Part shown: positions 56,268 through 63,186 of the stretch, one piece after another
Layout of the letters: every line of letters starts with the position of its first letter
Numbering within the stretch: position 1 is the stretch's first letter
Assembly: GCF_000734965.1 (NCBI RefSeq)
Contig: NZ_JMTB01000114.1
Coordinates: 1 to 64,000, forward strand
Source of the DNA: Trabulsiella guamensis ATCC 49490
GTDB lineage: Bacteria > Pseudomonadota > Gammaproteobacteria > Enterobacterales > Enterobacteriaceae
DNA length: 64,000 nt
Direction: 5' to 3'
Program-made: the position numbers and the translations under genes
Notes under the pieces: generated by a model
Seen by the model: only the letters and a program-made list of their open reading frames with translations
Database searches by the model: none
What the model was told of the DNA's origin: nothing

Positions 56268-57248
56268 TCATACGGACAGGCCTCCACCCAGCGGGTTCAG
56301 CGTCACAGCATGCTGCAGAAAATCCGGTGCCAGATGTGCATAAACCATCGTCTGTTTTATGCTGGCATGCCCGAGTGTCTGTTGCAGTGCGATGATGTTT
56401 CCCCCGTTCATCATGAACCAGCTCGCAAATGTGTGTCGGAGTACGTGCGTCGCCTGACCGCGAGGCAGATCCGGCTTGACATCTTTCAGACGTTCGCAGA
56501 ACTTTTCGTAATCCACATTGAACAACGGCCCGCTTTCCCGTGTTTTTATTTCCCTTTCCAGCACATCAGAGATCGGCACCACGCGTTTTTTGCCGTTCTT
56601 TGTTTTCAGATACGTAACGCGACCATGTATCACCTGCTCTGCCCGCAGACTGCTGGCCTCGCCCCATCGGGCGCCAGTACTCAGGCAGAGTAATGCCACT
56701 CTGCGATCATCACCATCAAGCGCCTCGAGCAGACGACGAATTTCTGATTTTGTGAGATACGTCATTTCCGGTGGTGTTTCTTTCATCGGCTCAAGCCCGG
56801 TGCATGGGTTTTCATTTCTGAACTCACCAAGTTTTATCAGAGTGCTGAACATACCGGACAGGCGGTATATGTCGCGGTTAATTGTTGATGCCTTGATCCC
56901 GCATTCAAGTCGTAGCCCGCGAAGCCTGGCGATACTCTGCCTGTTCAGGCGGTTAACTGCCGGATCACCAAGTGCCCTGATGGTTTTTGCAAGATGCCGC
57001 TTTTCCGCCTCGCCGTTCTCCAGTGTTTGCCCGTACAGCAGCCACCAGATGCCAAGCAGATCACTGAGTGTTCGCCGATCAGTAGTGGCGCCAAGCCATT
57101 CCTTTTTTTCGACGTTAGCCATTACCCAGCGTTCAAAAAGAACAGCCTCCTGCTTCTTGTCAAATCTCCTGCGGATACGCTTTCCGTTACGTCCACGCGG
57201 GTACATGTCCACTTCATACTGTCCACCTTCGAGCTTCTTAATCGACAT
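56268..57248 (-). CDS. int: P2-family tyrosine recombinase integrase
   Basis: 326-residue site-specific recombinase. The N-terminal arm-binding region (GGQYEVDMYPRGRNGKRIRR) is of P2 type. Catalytic residues are seen as Arg194 (TGARWGE), His268 and Arg271 (HVLRHTFASW), His294 (LGHAS) and Tyr303 (MVYAHL). It is transcribed toward the cpxP side, as in P2 where int abuts attP. All catalytic residues are present, so excision activity is plausible. Confidence 0.95.
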   Translation of the reverse strand: MSIKKLEGGQYEVDMYPRGRNGKRIRRRFDKKQEAVLFERWVMANVEKKEWLGATTDRRTLSDLLGIWWLLYGQTLENGEAEKRHLAKTIRALGDPAVNRLNRQSIARLRGLRLECGIKASTINRDIYRLSGMFSTLIKLGEFRNENPCTGLEPMKETPPEMTYLTKSEIRRLLEALDGDDRRVALLCLSTGARWGEASSLRAEQVIHGRVTYLKTKNGKKRVVPISDVLEREIKTRESGPLFNVDYEKFCERLKDVKPDLPRGQATHVLRHTFASWFMMNGGNIIALQQTLGHASIKQTMVYAHLAPDFLQHAVTLNPLGGGLSV

Positions 57249-57314
57249 AGCGAAGCCCTCCGGTCAGGTTGCTGTTTTGCGTCTGATGTTCTAGCGCATA
57301 AAAGAACCAGATTT

Positions 57315-57635
57315 TTAGCCAGATTTCTGGCCTGACTGGCGAAATTTTGTGCTCTCTTGACCATCAGGGGAGAGAGCCGGGGAAATCTGCCCCGCGGCCA
57401 GCGCTGTGCTGTCAGTCATCAGCCATAGTGCATATTTTTTAAATCTTGGATGTTTTGTGATCCTCAGCAAAATATCGCTACCAACACTCTCAACTCTTCC
57501 AGTTTCGTAGTATTTCTGCGTACCTGCTGGAATGCCTGTTAATTCAAAGAATTGCTGCCTCGTTAGACCTTCCGCATCTCTTACTGCCCGAATTTTTTCG
57601 CCGATACCGCTTGACTGGGTTGGTATTTCTACCAT
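57315..57635 (-). CDS. P2 C-type repressor
   Basis: 106-residue helix-turn-helix repressor. The N-terminal HTH is GLTRQQFFELTGIPAGTQKYYE (about residues 23-44, shown here in part by its TRQQ and GIPAG cores). The C-terminal half, with ALWLMTDS, GQISPALS and SGQKSG, follows the P2 C protein closely. AGGAG is eight nt upstream of the ATG. It should hold the early promoter silent; a GTATCTGC/GCAGATAC operator-like repeat lies 46 nt before it. Confidence 0.88.
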   Translation of the reverse strand: MVEIPTQSSGIGEKIRAVRDAEGLTRQQFFELTGIPAGTQKYYETGRVESVGSDILLRITKHPRFKKYALWLMTDSTALAAGQISPALSPDGQESTKFRQSGQKSG

Positions 57636-57680
57636 AATCTCTCTCCTAAAGGGTGGTGATTTATACCGTTAATTGACGGA

Positions 57681-57704
57681 GTATCTGCACTAACAGGCAG
57701 ATAC
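57681..57704. promoter_or_regulatory. Candidate repressor operator upstream of C gene
   Basis: Perfect 8-bp inverted repeat GTATCTGC-N8-GCAGATAC. A TTGACG at 57674-57679 directly beside it could be a -35 element of a + strand promoter. Placement in front of the repressor gene suggests C or Cox binding; this is inference. Confidence 0.5.
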
Positions 57705-57752
57705 AAGAAGACACAGACGGATAAATAGCCTGAATTGTGGAGGGTATCACGA

Positions 57753-57953
57753 ATGCGCGGAAAACTTGAGCGTGGCAGCAGTGCAGGTGAGGAGATGACT
57801 GGCGGAGCCGACATAACCGACAGCTTCCGCCGTACTTATCAGGTCACTCCAGGAATAACCGGATACCTGATTTGTATCAATGATGACGAGACCCGTTCTG
57901 AGGTTGCCCCTCAGACAGCTTCATCTTTTGAACATAAACAAGAAGAAACCTGA
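57753..57953 (+). CDS. Possible small prophage protein (66 aa)
   Basis: Frame starting at ATG 57753 with GGAGGG nine nt upstream, 66 codons, product hydrophilic (MRGKLERGSSAGEEMTGG...). I do not recognise it. It overlaps the end of the opposite-strand 80-residue gene by 77 nt, which lowers confidence. It is divergent from the repressor gene, where an early gene would be expected. Confidence 0.35.
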   Translation: MRGKLERGSSAGEEMTGGADITDSFRRTYQVTPGITGYLICINDDETRSEVAPQTASSFEHKQEET

Positions 57954-58119
57954 TGGTATCTTCTGCTTGCTCGACGGTGAGACCGGTAAAGAACTCTCCA
58001 GCCGCCGGAAGTTTGATATTTTCCGACAACCGATAATCAAAACGAAGGCAGGCAAGATTATTGGCAATACGGTAATCAAGTCCTGCAGGAATAATAATAT
58101 CGAACTTTTTTTCTGTCAT
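57877..58119 (-). CDS. Unrecognised 80-residue prophage protein
   Basis: Start at ATG 58119 with AAGGAA eight nt upstream. The 80 residues begin MTEKKFDIIIPAGLDYRI, with a predicted helix containing FTGLTVEQAEDTIRFLLVYV. There is a weak resemblance to BssS-type small regulators in the C-terminal helix; I would not name it on that. The start is exactly 37 nt from a palindrome that also precedes cox and a 73-residue gene at the same spacing, so it probably shares their control. Confidence 0.65.
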   Translation of the reverse strand: MTEKKFDIIIPAGLDYRIANNLACLRFDYRLSENIKLPAAGEFFTGLTVEQAEDTIRFLLVYVQKMKLSEGQPQNGSRHH

Positions 58120-58156
58120 TGAGCGTTCCTTCTGGTTGTATGAGAGCACCAGAGTA

Positions 58157-58173
58157 CCACGCGCCGGGCGTGG
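58157..58173. promoter_or_regulatory. Palindrome copy 1 (CCACGC-N5-GCGTGG)
   Basis: 17-bp element, 37 nt before the 80-residue gene on the minus strand. To its right the + strand continues TAAAGATCCCCGGCAT, similar to the other copies. Confidence 0.65.
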
Positions 58174-58256
58174 ATAAAGATCCCCGGCATCAGATGACAA
58201 ATGTGGGTAAGTGAGTCATTACTGTGCTGGAAATATGAAGTGGACAGAACGGTGAT

Positions 58257-58284
58257 GGTAAAAGGCGGAGGAGTCCCCCGCCTG
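58257..58284 (-). terminator. Terminator of the minus-strand cargo genes
   Basis: AGGCGG/CCGCCT stem with additional inner pairs, followed on the minus strand by TTTTACC. It lies just after the 58-residue gene. Confidence 0.6.
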
Positions 58285-58297
58285 TAACTAACAGTCA

Positions 58298-58474
58298 TCA
58301 GTCCATAGCAAAGCGGTCAATAGGGTATTTGGCACAGCTTTTCAGGAGGATTTCGGATGCGAGTTCGCGGATGGTTGATGATGGATATTCGTTACTTGCT
58401 GCCTGAACAGGAGTTTCGTCAAGAGCATCGAGAACATACTTCATTCGCTCAATGATTTTGTCGTGTTCGCTCAC
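58298..58474 (-). CDS. Unrecognised 58-residue prophage protein
   Basis: GTG start at 58474 with GAGGG seven nt upstream. The product begins MSEHDKIIERMKYVLDALDE and ends KYPIDRFAMD, a soluble, mostly helical small protein. It follows the 153-residue gene by 18 nt, so the two form an operon ended by the terminator at 58257-58284. No family recognised. Confidence 0.6.
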   Translation of the reverse strand: MSEHDKIIERMKYVLDALDETPVQAASNEYPSSTIRELASEILLKSCAKYPIDRFAMD

Positions 58475-58492
58475 GGTGAGACCCTCAAATAT

Positions 58493-58954
58493 TTATTTAG
58501 CCGATGGATGTTCAGCGTCAATACCGAACATTTCACGGTAACGGTGGGAGTGCTGTAGCGGATGAAGAAAACCGCCACTTCCATTGGTAATTTTAGCGGA
58601 CTCAAAAACATCATCGGACAAAGATGATATGTAAGCTTCCGCACTGTCATTCGAAGTGTGAGTGGCATTATGTGTAAGTAATAAATTGGGTGGGTTCATG
58701 ATTTCAATTACCCACTGAGAATTAACATGTGAGATAAGAAAGATGCATCGATAGTCATCATCAGTATTTTTTATAAAATTTAGTTCGTCTCTGCTGTGAA
58801 TTATTAATGGATTGCTGGAACCAATGCGGAAAAGTTCGGCGTTTCTTCTGACTGACGTGAATTGGGTGAATACCTGACTTCTGATTAGCTCATGTACGCC
58901 ATTATTAAGGAGCCAGTACCAGTTATCGTTTTCTGACAGGATTGTAATATCCAT
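58493..58954 (-). CDS. Unrecognised 153-residue prophage cargo protein
   Basis: I start it at ATG 58954 (MDITILSENDNWYWLLNNG) with GGAG seven nt upstream; a start 7 codons earlier lacks a site. It is soluble, with no signal peptide or membrane segment, and AT-richer than its neighbours. The middle reads LIIHSRDELNFIKNTDDDY, and the C-terminus HRYREMFGIDAEH. No domain recognised. Its position between repressor and cox, outside the usual P2 gene set, is where accessory genes might be carried. Its start abuts that of a 40-codon + strand frame (CAT/ATG). Confidence 0.7.
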   Translation of the reverse strand: MDITILSENDNWYWLLNNGVHELIRSQVFTQFTSVRRNAELFRIGSSNPLIIHSRDELNFIKNTDDDYRCIFLISHVNSQWVIEIMNPPNLLLTHNATHTSNDSAEAYISSLSDDVFESAKITNGSGGFLHPLQHSHRYREMFGIDAEHPSAK

Positions 58955-59077
58955 ATGGAAACTCCAGAAACACAAGATTTTTTCGTTAAACGTTCAGAAC
59001 AGGTAGCGGAAAACATGCTGATTGCTCTGAATAATTACACTTATGAAGAGGCCGCAAGCATGATTGATTGGCTTTAG
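58955..59077 (+). CDS. Possible 40-residue prophage protein
   Basis: ATG 58955 directly abuts the start codon of the opposite gene, forming CATATG. The 40 residues (METPETQDFFVKRSEQVAEN...) are acidic and helical and end ASMIDWL. An AGGATT about 14 nt upstream is a weak ribosome binding site. Helical small proteins of this kind are common in P2-like early regions, but I cannot name a family. Confidence 0.4.
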   Translation: METPETQDFFVKRSEQVAENMLIALNNYTYEEAASMIDWL

Positions 59078-59109
59078 ATGCGGACAAGGAAAAGAGCATA
59101 CCACAAAAC

Positions 59110-59126
59110 CCATGCGCCTGGCATGG
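59110..59126. promoter_or_regulatory. Palindrome copy 2 (CCATGC-N5-GCATGG)
   Basis: Same element as copy 3 with a compensating change in both arms (C to T, G to A). It is embedded in a 57-bp segment (ACCACAAAACCC ... ACAGGAG) nearly identical to that before cox, 37 nt before the 73-residue gene. CATAAT downstream is a plausible -10. Confidence 0.7.
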
Positions 59127-59163
59127 ATTAAGAATCCATGCATAATTGACAGGAGTAGTAACT

Positions 59164-59385
59164 ATGAAAAATCAGACACCTGAAGCGATTATCAATGACA
59201 AAGATACGGTTGCTGTTACTGCCGATCTTTCACCACAGGAAATGATTAGTATCGCCGGAGAGATTGCGACCTTTGTAAAAAATAAGGCCAGTGAAACCGG
59301 AAAGCGTATCTCTGGCCGTGAACTGGAAAATATCATGGTAATTACCGGACTTATGTTACCAGCCGGGAATGAGTTAGTCGGGTAG
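59164..59385 (+). CDS. Unrecognised 73-residue prophage protein
   Basis: Start ATG 59164 with AGGAG eight nt upstream; a start six codons earlier overlaps that site and is rejected. The product (MKNQTPEAIINDKDTVAVTA...) is acidic, with a central helix PQEMISIAGEIATFVKNKA, and soluble. Its leader is a near copy of the cox leader, so it is probably expressed with cox. It overlaps the convergent 68-residue gene by 12 nt. Confidence 0.65.
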   Translation: MKNQTPEAIINDKDTVAVTADLSPQEMISIAGEIATFVKNKASETGKRISGRELENIMVITGLMLPAGNELVG

Positions 59386-59580
59386 CTTCTCTTTAAGTTT
59401 TTGCTCAAGAATGGAGTAAACAGAATCAAAGTCATCGTTTAGCTGTGCATATGGACCCATTAAACGGGCTCTGGCCTCAGCAAGACGGGATAATGCTTCT
59501 GACGTGGCAACTGTCGGTCCTCTGCCAATTATGGCGCAGGTCTGAGCAAATAAGAAAAGTACTCTTTCTTTATCGGTCAT
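59374..59580 (-). CDS. Unrecognised 68-residue prophage protein
   Basis: ATG 59580 with AGGTGA upstream. The helical product begins MTDKERVLFLFAQTCAIIGR and ends ILEQKLKEKLPD. An 11-bp hairpin TTGTTATGCCC/GGGCATAACAA lies in its upstream region (59605-59648). It is embedded between two + strand genes, which is unusual for a P2 early region. Confidence 0.5.
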   Translation of the reverse strand: MTDKERVLFLFAQTCAIIGRGPTVATSEALSRLAEARARLMGPYAQLNDDFDSVYSILEQKLKEKLPD

Positions 59581-59663
59581 GGGATCACCTGTTTTGTTGG
59601 GATGTTGTTATGCCCAGCACTCCATGCGGGAACTGGCGGGCATAACAAAAAATACCACAAAAC

Positions 59664-59680
59664 CCACGCGCCGGGCGTGG
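59664..59680. promoter_or_regulatory. Palindrome copy 3 (CCACGC-N5-GCGTGG) upstream of cox
   Basis: 17-bp element exactly 37 nt before the cox ATG, followed by TTAAAAATCCCGGCATAATT, with CATAAT as possible -10. Likely part of the early promoter/operator. Confidence 0.7.
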
Positions 59681-59717
59681 TTAAAAATCCCGGCATAATT
59701 TAACAGGAGAAATCACA

Positions 59718-59999
59718 ATGGCAGACCAGGCACTTGAAAAGTTTATTGAAGTCCGCCACCCGGTGGATGCAGTTCCTTATATCAAGTTTGCAGAGCTGAT
59801 CGGCAAAACCCCTTCAATGGTGAAAAGTATGATTGAAGAGGGGAAACTTCCTATTATTCAGTGGCGTAATCCGGCAGCACTGACGAACCGTTCAGAGAAC
59901 TGGATCTATATCCCGGAGTTTAACCGTGCCATGCGCGAAGCATACTACAATCGCCCGCGTGAACAGCGCGATGCCTGGTTGTTGTGGATCGGTCTTTGA
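59718..59999 (+). CDS. cox: Cox excisionase/repressor
   Basis: 93-residue homologue of P2 Cox, a DNA-binding protein that directs excision and represses the lysogenic promoter. The helix-turn-helix region is DAVPYIKFAELIGKTPSMVK (about residues 19-38), followed by a wing (GKLPIIQWRNP) and the conserved tail REQRDAWLLWIGL, matching P2 Cox RPKEIRDGWLMWLGL. ACAGGAG lies upstream. It leads the early operon. Confidence 0.9.
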   Translation: MADQALEKFIEVRHPVDAVPYIKFAELIGKTPSMVKSMIEEGKLPIIQWRNPAALTNRSENWIYIPEFNRAMREAYYNRPREQRDAWLLWIGL

Positions 60000-60001
60000 T
60001 T

Positions 60002-60253
60002 ATGCGAAAGAGCTATTCACAACATGGGACTCATGCCGGAACGGTACCAGCGGCGATTCAGGTAAGTAAAAATACTTATGTATATCGTGGTTTCACAATA
60101 CGCAAAACGCCACGTAATGCACTTAATGATTGCATCACATATTTAATTACCAGGCGCGATCATGAACATGAAGTGGATAATTATTACGGGCTTGATTTTG
60201 CATTAGCCGAGGCATGCAGAACAATAGACACTCTTATAAAGCAACGAATCTGA
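60002..60253 (+). CDS. Unrecognised 83-residue early protein
   Basis: ATG 60002 begins 2 nt after the cox stop; a start six codons upstream inside cox is possible. The basic product has YVYRGFTIRKT and ends LAEACRTIDTLIKQRI. P2 has a gene (orf78) in this position, but I cannot confirm homology. No membrane segment. Confidence 0.6.
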   Translation: MRKSYSQHGTHAGTVPAAIQVSKNTYVYRGFTIRKTPRNALNDCITYLITRRDHEHEVDNYYGLDFALAEACRTIDTLIKQRI

Positions 60254-60277
60254 TGGTTAACTGACGAGGTGGCAGCA

Positions 60278-60505
60278 ATGAACGATGAAGCGCCGTCTGT
60301 GGCAAGCCTGCTCAGGCGAAGTGGTCAGGTGACACATTTTAAAAACTCACGTGGGTGGATAGAAACACCTGACGGGAGGTTCTTTAAACCGGAACCGTCA
60401 AAGGTTCAGTTTATTGACGGGAAAAACAAACCTTATATTTCAGCAAATATAAATAAATGTTTTCTGCGTGGTATTGCTGAATTTTTGAGAAAACGATTTA
60501 AGTAA
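60278..60505 (+). CDS. Fil-like (filamentation) phage protein
   Basis: 75 residues from ATG 60278 with GAGGTGG upstream; a start three codons earlier is less well placed. The segments PSVASLLRRSGQ and SRGWIETPDGRFFKPEPSKV are typical of small proteins annotated as 186 Fil family in P2-like phages, whose expression blocks host cell division. Naming rests on recalled motifs. Confidence 0.55.
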   Translation: MNDEAPSVASLLRRSGQVTHFKNSRGWIETPDGRFFKPEPSKVQFIDGKNKPYISANINKCFLRGIAEFLRKRFK

Positions 60506-60588
60506 TTAATCAGTCAGTCAATATCTGAATTAATCACCTCGTTATTGATGGTGAGGGATTAGTACATCCGTTAAAAGAGAAAGCGGTT

Positions 60589-60798
60589 ATGAATAAACGC
60601 GAGCAATACAGTTTCATCCTGCATGTTCTCTTGCCGGCAGTTGAACGCGAGGGACTGACGATTAAGACAAGTCATGACGGCGAATTAACGCTGACGCCGG
60701 ATGACCCGTCAGTTTCTCTTTTTATCAGCGATATGCGCAGGCGACTGGAAACAGCCCTGGCGCGTCCTGTTGCATCTCATTCACCCTATGGAGCATAA
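60589..60798 (+). CDS. Unrecognised 69-residue early protein
   Basis: ATG 60589, preceded by AAAGAGAAAG as a ribosome binding site. The product starts MNKREQYSFILHVLLPAVER and contains LTLTPDDPSVSLFISDMRRR. Soluble, helical, no family recognised. It ends 5 nt before the next gene, within the early operon. Confidence 0.6.
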   Translation: MNKREQYSFILHVLLPAVEREGLTIKTSHDGELTLTPDDPSVSLFISDMRRRLETALARPVASHSPYGA

Positions 60799-60803
60799 GC
60801 ATC

Positions 60804-61334
60804 ATGAAAAAGGCAATTTCAGATGAGCATCTGGATATCTTGATCACTAAGATGGACTATTCAGCAATACCTGCTTTGACTGACGGACACATTGAACAGG
60901 CAGTATTCACCATAGCATTAGCGAGCGTACTGAAAGAACTGCGCGATTACCGCAAGGCCGCAGGGCAGTCTCAGAACCAGGCAGGACAACAGCCTGACCT
61001 TCGTGAGCAGGTGAACACATGGCAACGCCGTGCGCTGGAAGCGGAAAACGCACTGCAGTGCCGCAAGAACATTATCGACATTCTTATTGCCGGACCGCAT
61101 GGTGATGTCTTTATCGATGGACGCATCCATCTGCCGGCAGCATCAGCCGCTGACGTTCACGCGGCTGTCCGTAAAGTTATCGTCATCAGCCGTGACCTGC
61201 ATGATTTTGACGGCGACAAGCGGGGGATTTATGAGGCGCTGGAAAGAGCTGAAGATAATCTCGTCTCCGTGCTGAGAAAGATCCAGCCATCTGCATCAGC
61301 GCATACGGACAACACTGCCGGCGGTGCAGCATGA
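60804..61334 (+). CDS. Unrecognised 176-residue early protein
   Basis: ATG 60804 with GGAG about ten nt upstream. The N-terminal half carries a coiled-coil-like segment (REQVNTWQRRALEAENAL, about 68-85); the C-terminal half is helical with VRKVIVISRDLHDFDGDKRG. Ala/Thr-rich tail. Its stop overlaps the methylase start by 4 nt, so the two are coupled. Not recognised as a named P2 gene. Confidence 0.65.
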   Translation: MKKAISDEHLDILITKMDYSAIPALTDGHIEQAVFTIALASVLKELRDYRKAAGQSQNQAGQQPDLREQVNTWQRRALEAENALQCRKNIIDILIAGPHGDVFIDGRIHLPAASAADVHAAVRKVIVISRDLHDFDGDKRGIYEALERAEDNLVSVLRKIQPSASAHTDNTAGGAA

Positions 61335-62329
61335 ATACCATCGTTCGCCCGTTCCTGAAATGGGCAGGCGGCAAGTCGCGCGTGATGCCGGAACTTCTGC
61401 AGCATCTGCCGGCAGGCGGTTGCCTGACTGAACCGTTCGTGGGTGGCGCGTCGGTATTCATGGCAACGGATTACCCGCGCTATGTGCTGGGTGATATCAA
61501 CATCGATCTTATTAACCTGTACCGGGAATTAACCCGTTATCCGGATCTGGTGATCGACACTGCCGGCGAACTGTTTAAAAACAGGAACAGCAGACAGGAC
61601 TATCTTGAAATCCGGGCCGAATTCAATCGCCATCTCACACAGACCACATGTACCGGTGGCGGGCGCCGCGCCGGGAGGACGGTTACCGCTGAGCTGTCGC
61701 GCATCGTACGCGCTGCGCAGTTCCTGTATCTGAACCGGCACGGCTACAACGGCTTGTGCCGCTACAGCCGTAAAACCGGATTCAACGTGCCTTTTGGCAG
61801 CTTTAAAAAGGTCTACTTTCCGGAAGAGGAAATGCGGCTGTTTGCCGAAAAGGCCAGAGACACAAAAGCGATATTTATCTGCGCTCCCTTTCAGCGGACC
61901 TTAAAACTCGTCACCGGCAGCAGTGACGTTATTTACTGCGATCCGCCGTATCTGCCTGTCAGTGATACGGCATCTTTCTCTGAGTATTTCGGTGAGACAT
62001 TCACCGCTGAACATCATCGCCAGCTCGTCAGCGCCCTGCTGGATGTTAACACCCGGCTCGGCGCGCAGGTGGTCATTTCAAACAGTGACACCCCGGAAAC
62101 CCGTGAGATTTACCAGCCCTTCCGTCTGCATGAAATCAGTGTGCGGCGCTCAGTCAGCGCGGATGTAACCAACCGTGGCGAAGCCAGTGAAGTGATTGGC
62201 GTCCTTCGTGTCTGCGAAGGGTGTGGTCGTGCCGGCGGCGGTCACTGTCCTGACTGTGGGCCGGTGATGGGCAATGCAACTTGCAACACGATGATCGCCG
62301 GTAGTTTTGATGACCGGAACATTTTTTGA
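61331..62329 (+). CDS. Dam-type DNA adenine methyltransferase with C-terminal zinc ribbon
   Basis: 332-residue D12-class N6-adenine methylase. The SAM motif is FLKWAGGKS (residues 8-16), the second motif EPFVGGASVF (34-43), and the catalytic DPPY is at 204-207. GATC is the usual target of this class; specificity is not proven here. After the methylase (ends about 292) there is an extra zinc ribbon CEGC...CPDC (Cys295, 298, 306, 309). A Gly/Arg-rich insertion (CTGGGRRAGRTVT) lies near 107-119. Dam genes are common in P2-like early regions. Confidence 0.92.
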   Translation: MNTIVRPFLKWAGGKSRVMPELLQHLPAGGCLTEPFVGGASVFMATDYPRYVLGDINIDLINLYRELTRYPDLVIDTAGELFKNRNSRQDYLEIRAEFNRHLTQTTCTGGGRRAGRTVTAELSRIVRAAQFLYLNRHGYNGLCRYSRKTGFNVPFGSFKKVYFPEEEMRLFAEKARDTKAIFICAPFQRTLKLVTGSSDVIYCDPPYLPVSDTASFSEYFGETFTAEHHRQLVSALLDVNTRLGAQVVISNSDTPETREIYQPFRLHEISVRRSVSADVTNRGEASEVIGVLRVCEGCGRAGGGHCPDCGPVMGNATCNTMIAGSFDDRNIF

Positions 62330-62363
62330 CAACGGTATGACATATCCAGTGAGGACATAAATC

Positions 62364-62954
62364 ATGACACCAGTACGTTTTAATCCCGTTTCATCAGCAA
62401 CAATCCAGCCAGCAGAGAACGGCGAATTCGTCCGGTTTGCTGACTGGCAGGACACGAACGAGCAACTGACTGCGGCACTGACCACCATTGAAAACGCCAG
62501 ATTTTTCAGCCGCTGCCCTGAAGGTATTGATTTAAAAGAGCACGTTGGCAATCTGCGGCTGGCCGCTGATGAGCAGGTATCAAACGGTATCTGCACTGTG
62601 CTTTACCGGGGAGCAATCCCGGACGGTATTGATACCAGCACTCTGTTTGGTGCGATCGTCAGAGTCATCAAAGAGCGCCTGAGTCAGATCGAGAAAGGCT
62701 TCTCTCAGGAAGGCGATGATGACTACCTCGATCACGAACTCAGTGCAGCGGCTGCGGCCTATCTTCTCTGTGCCGCCGGTCATCAGCAACTTGCCGCCAC
62801 TGTCTGGCCGTTCTCTGCGGAGGATTTTAAACCCTCACCGAACGCACACCGCAACCTTGTCAGAGGTGCCGCACTGGCCGTAGCCGAAATGGAGAGTATG
62901 GATCGCGGCGTGATTGAGATTGTTCTGTCAGGCGACAAGGACAATGTCCAGTAA
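62364..62954 (+). CDS. Phage protein with dATP/dGTP diphosphohydrolase-like C-terminal domain
   Basis: 196 residues. The C-terminal part DDDYLDHELSAAAAAYLLCAA ... WPFS..DFKPSPNAHRNLVRGAALAVAEMESMDR follows the pattern HDD..D..LA.AAA.YA..W.W....KP....R.LV.AGAL..AEIERLDR. That pattern is found in many phage proteins annotated as dATP/dGTP diphosphohydrolase N-terminal domain. No enzymatic claim is possible. The N-terminal 80 residues are unrecognised. Confidence 0.65.
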   Translation: MTPVRFNPVSSATIQPAENGEFVRFADWQDTNEQLTAALTTIENARFFSRCPEGIDLKEHVGNLRLAADEQVSNGICTVLYRGAIPDGIDTSTLFGAIVRVIKERLSQIEKGFSQEGDDDYLDHELSAAAAAYLLCAAGHQQLAATVWPFSAEDFKPSPNAHRNLVRGAALAVAEMESMDRGVIEIVLSGDKDNVQ

Positions 62955-63186
62955 ACGCCGCATCAGACGCAATCAGTGTGGCAGAAAGCGGCGCCATACA
63001 TCGCCAACAAATGCCGCGATCGAACTCATGCTGATTCGTAAAAACCACGGTCATCAGGGGCAGTTGGGTGTTTACCGCTGCCCGTTCTGCGGCTTCTGGC
63101 ATGTCGGCCATATACCGGAAGAAACGGCATTGGCTCAGGCTGGAGATAAGACAGTGTTAACCAGTAACAAAGGCGGTGCGGTATGA
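62944..63186 (+). CDS. Small zinc-finger phage protein
   Basis: 80 residues from ATG 62944, which overlaps the previous gene by 11 nt; ten further upstream codons are possible but would overlap more. Very basic N-terminus (MSSKRRIRRNQCGRKRRH), then CPFCGFWHVGH (Cys46, Cys49, His53, His56), a likely zinc-binding nucleic-acid-interacting module. Function unknown; in the early operon. Confidence 0.65.
   Translation: MSSKRRIRRNQCGRKRRHTSPTNAAIELMLIRKNHGHQGQLGVYRCPFCGFWHVGHIPEETALAQAGDKTVLTSNKGGAV

Larger units (their letters stand above)
58120..58297. promoter_or_regulatory. Control region with palindrome copy 1 and a terminator
   Basis: 178-nt gap holding the CCACGC-GCCGG-GCGTGG palindrome (58157-58173) and, at 58257-58284, a hairpin AGGCGG...CCGCCT followed by TTTT on the minus strand that would end the upstream minus-strand operon. 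No gene longer than 28 codons is open here. Confidence 0.55.

Noticed and set aside
59445-59645. 66-codon + strand frame opposite the 68-residue prophage gene
   Set aside because: No ribosome binding site, product Trp/Cys-rich and unlike phage proteins; the minus-strand gene has better signals.
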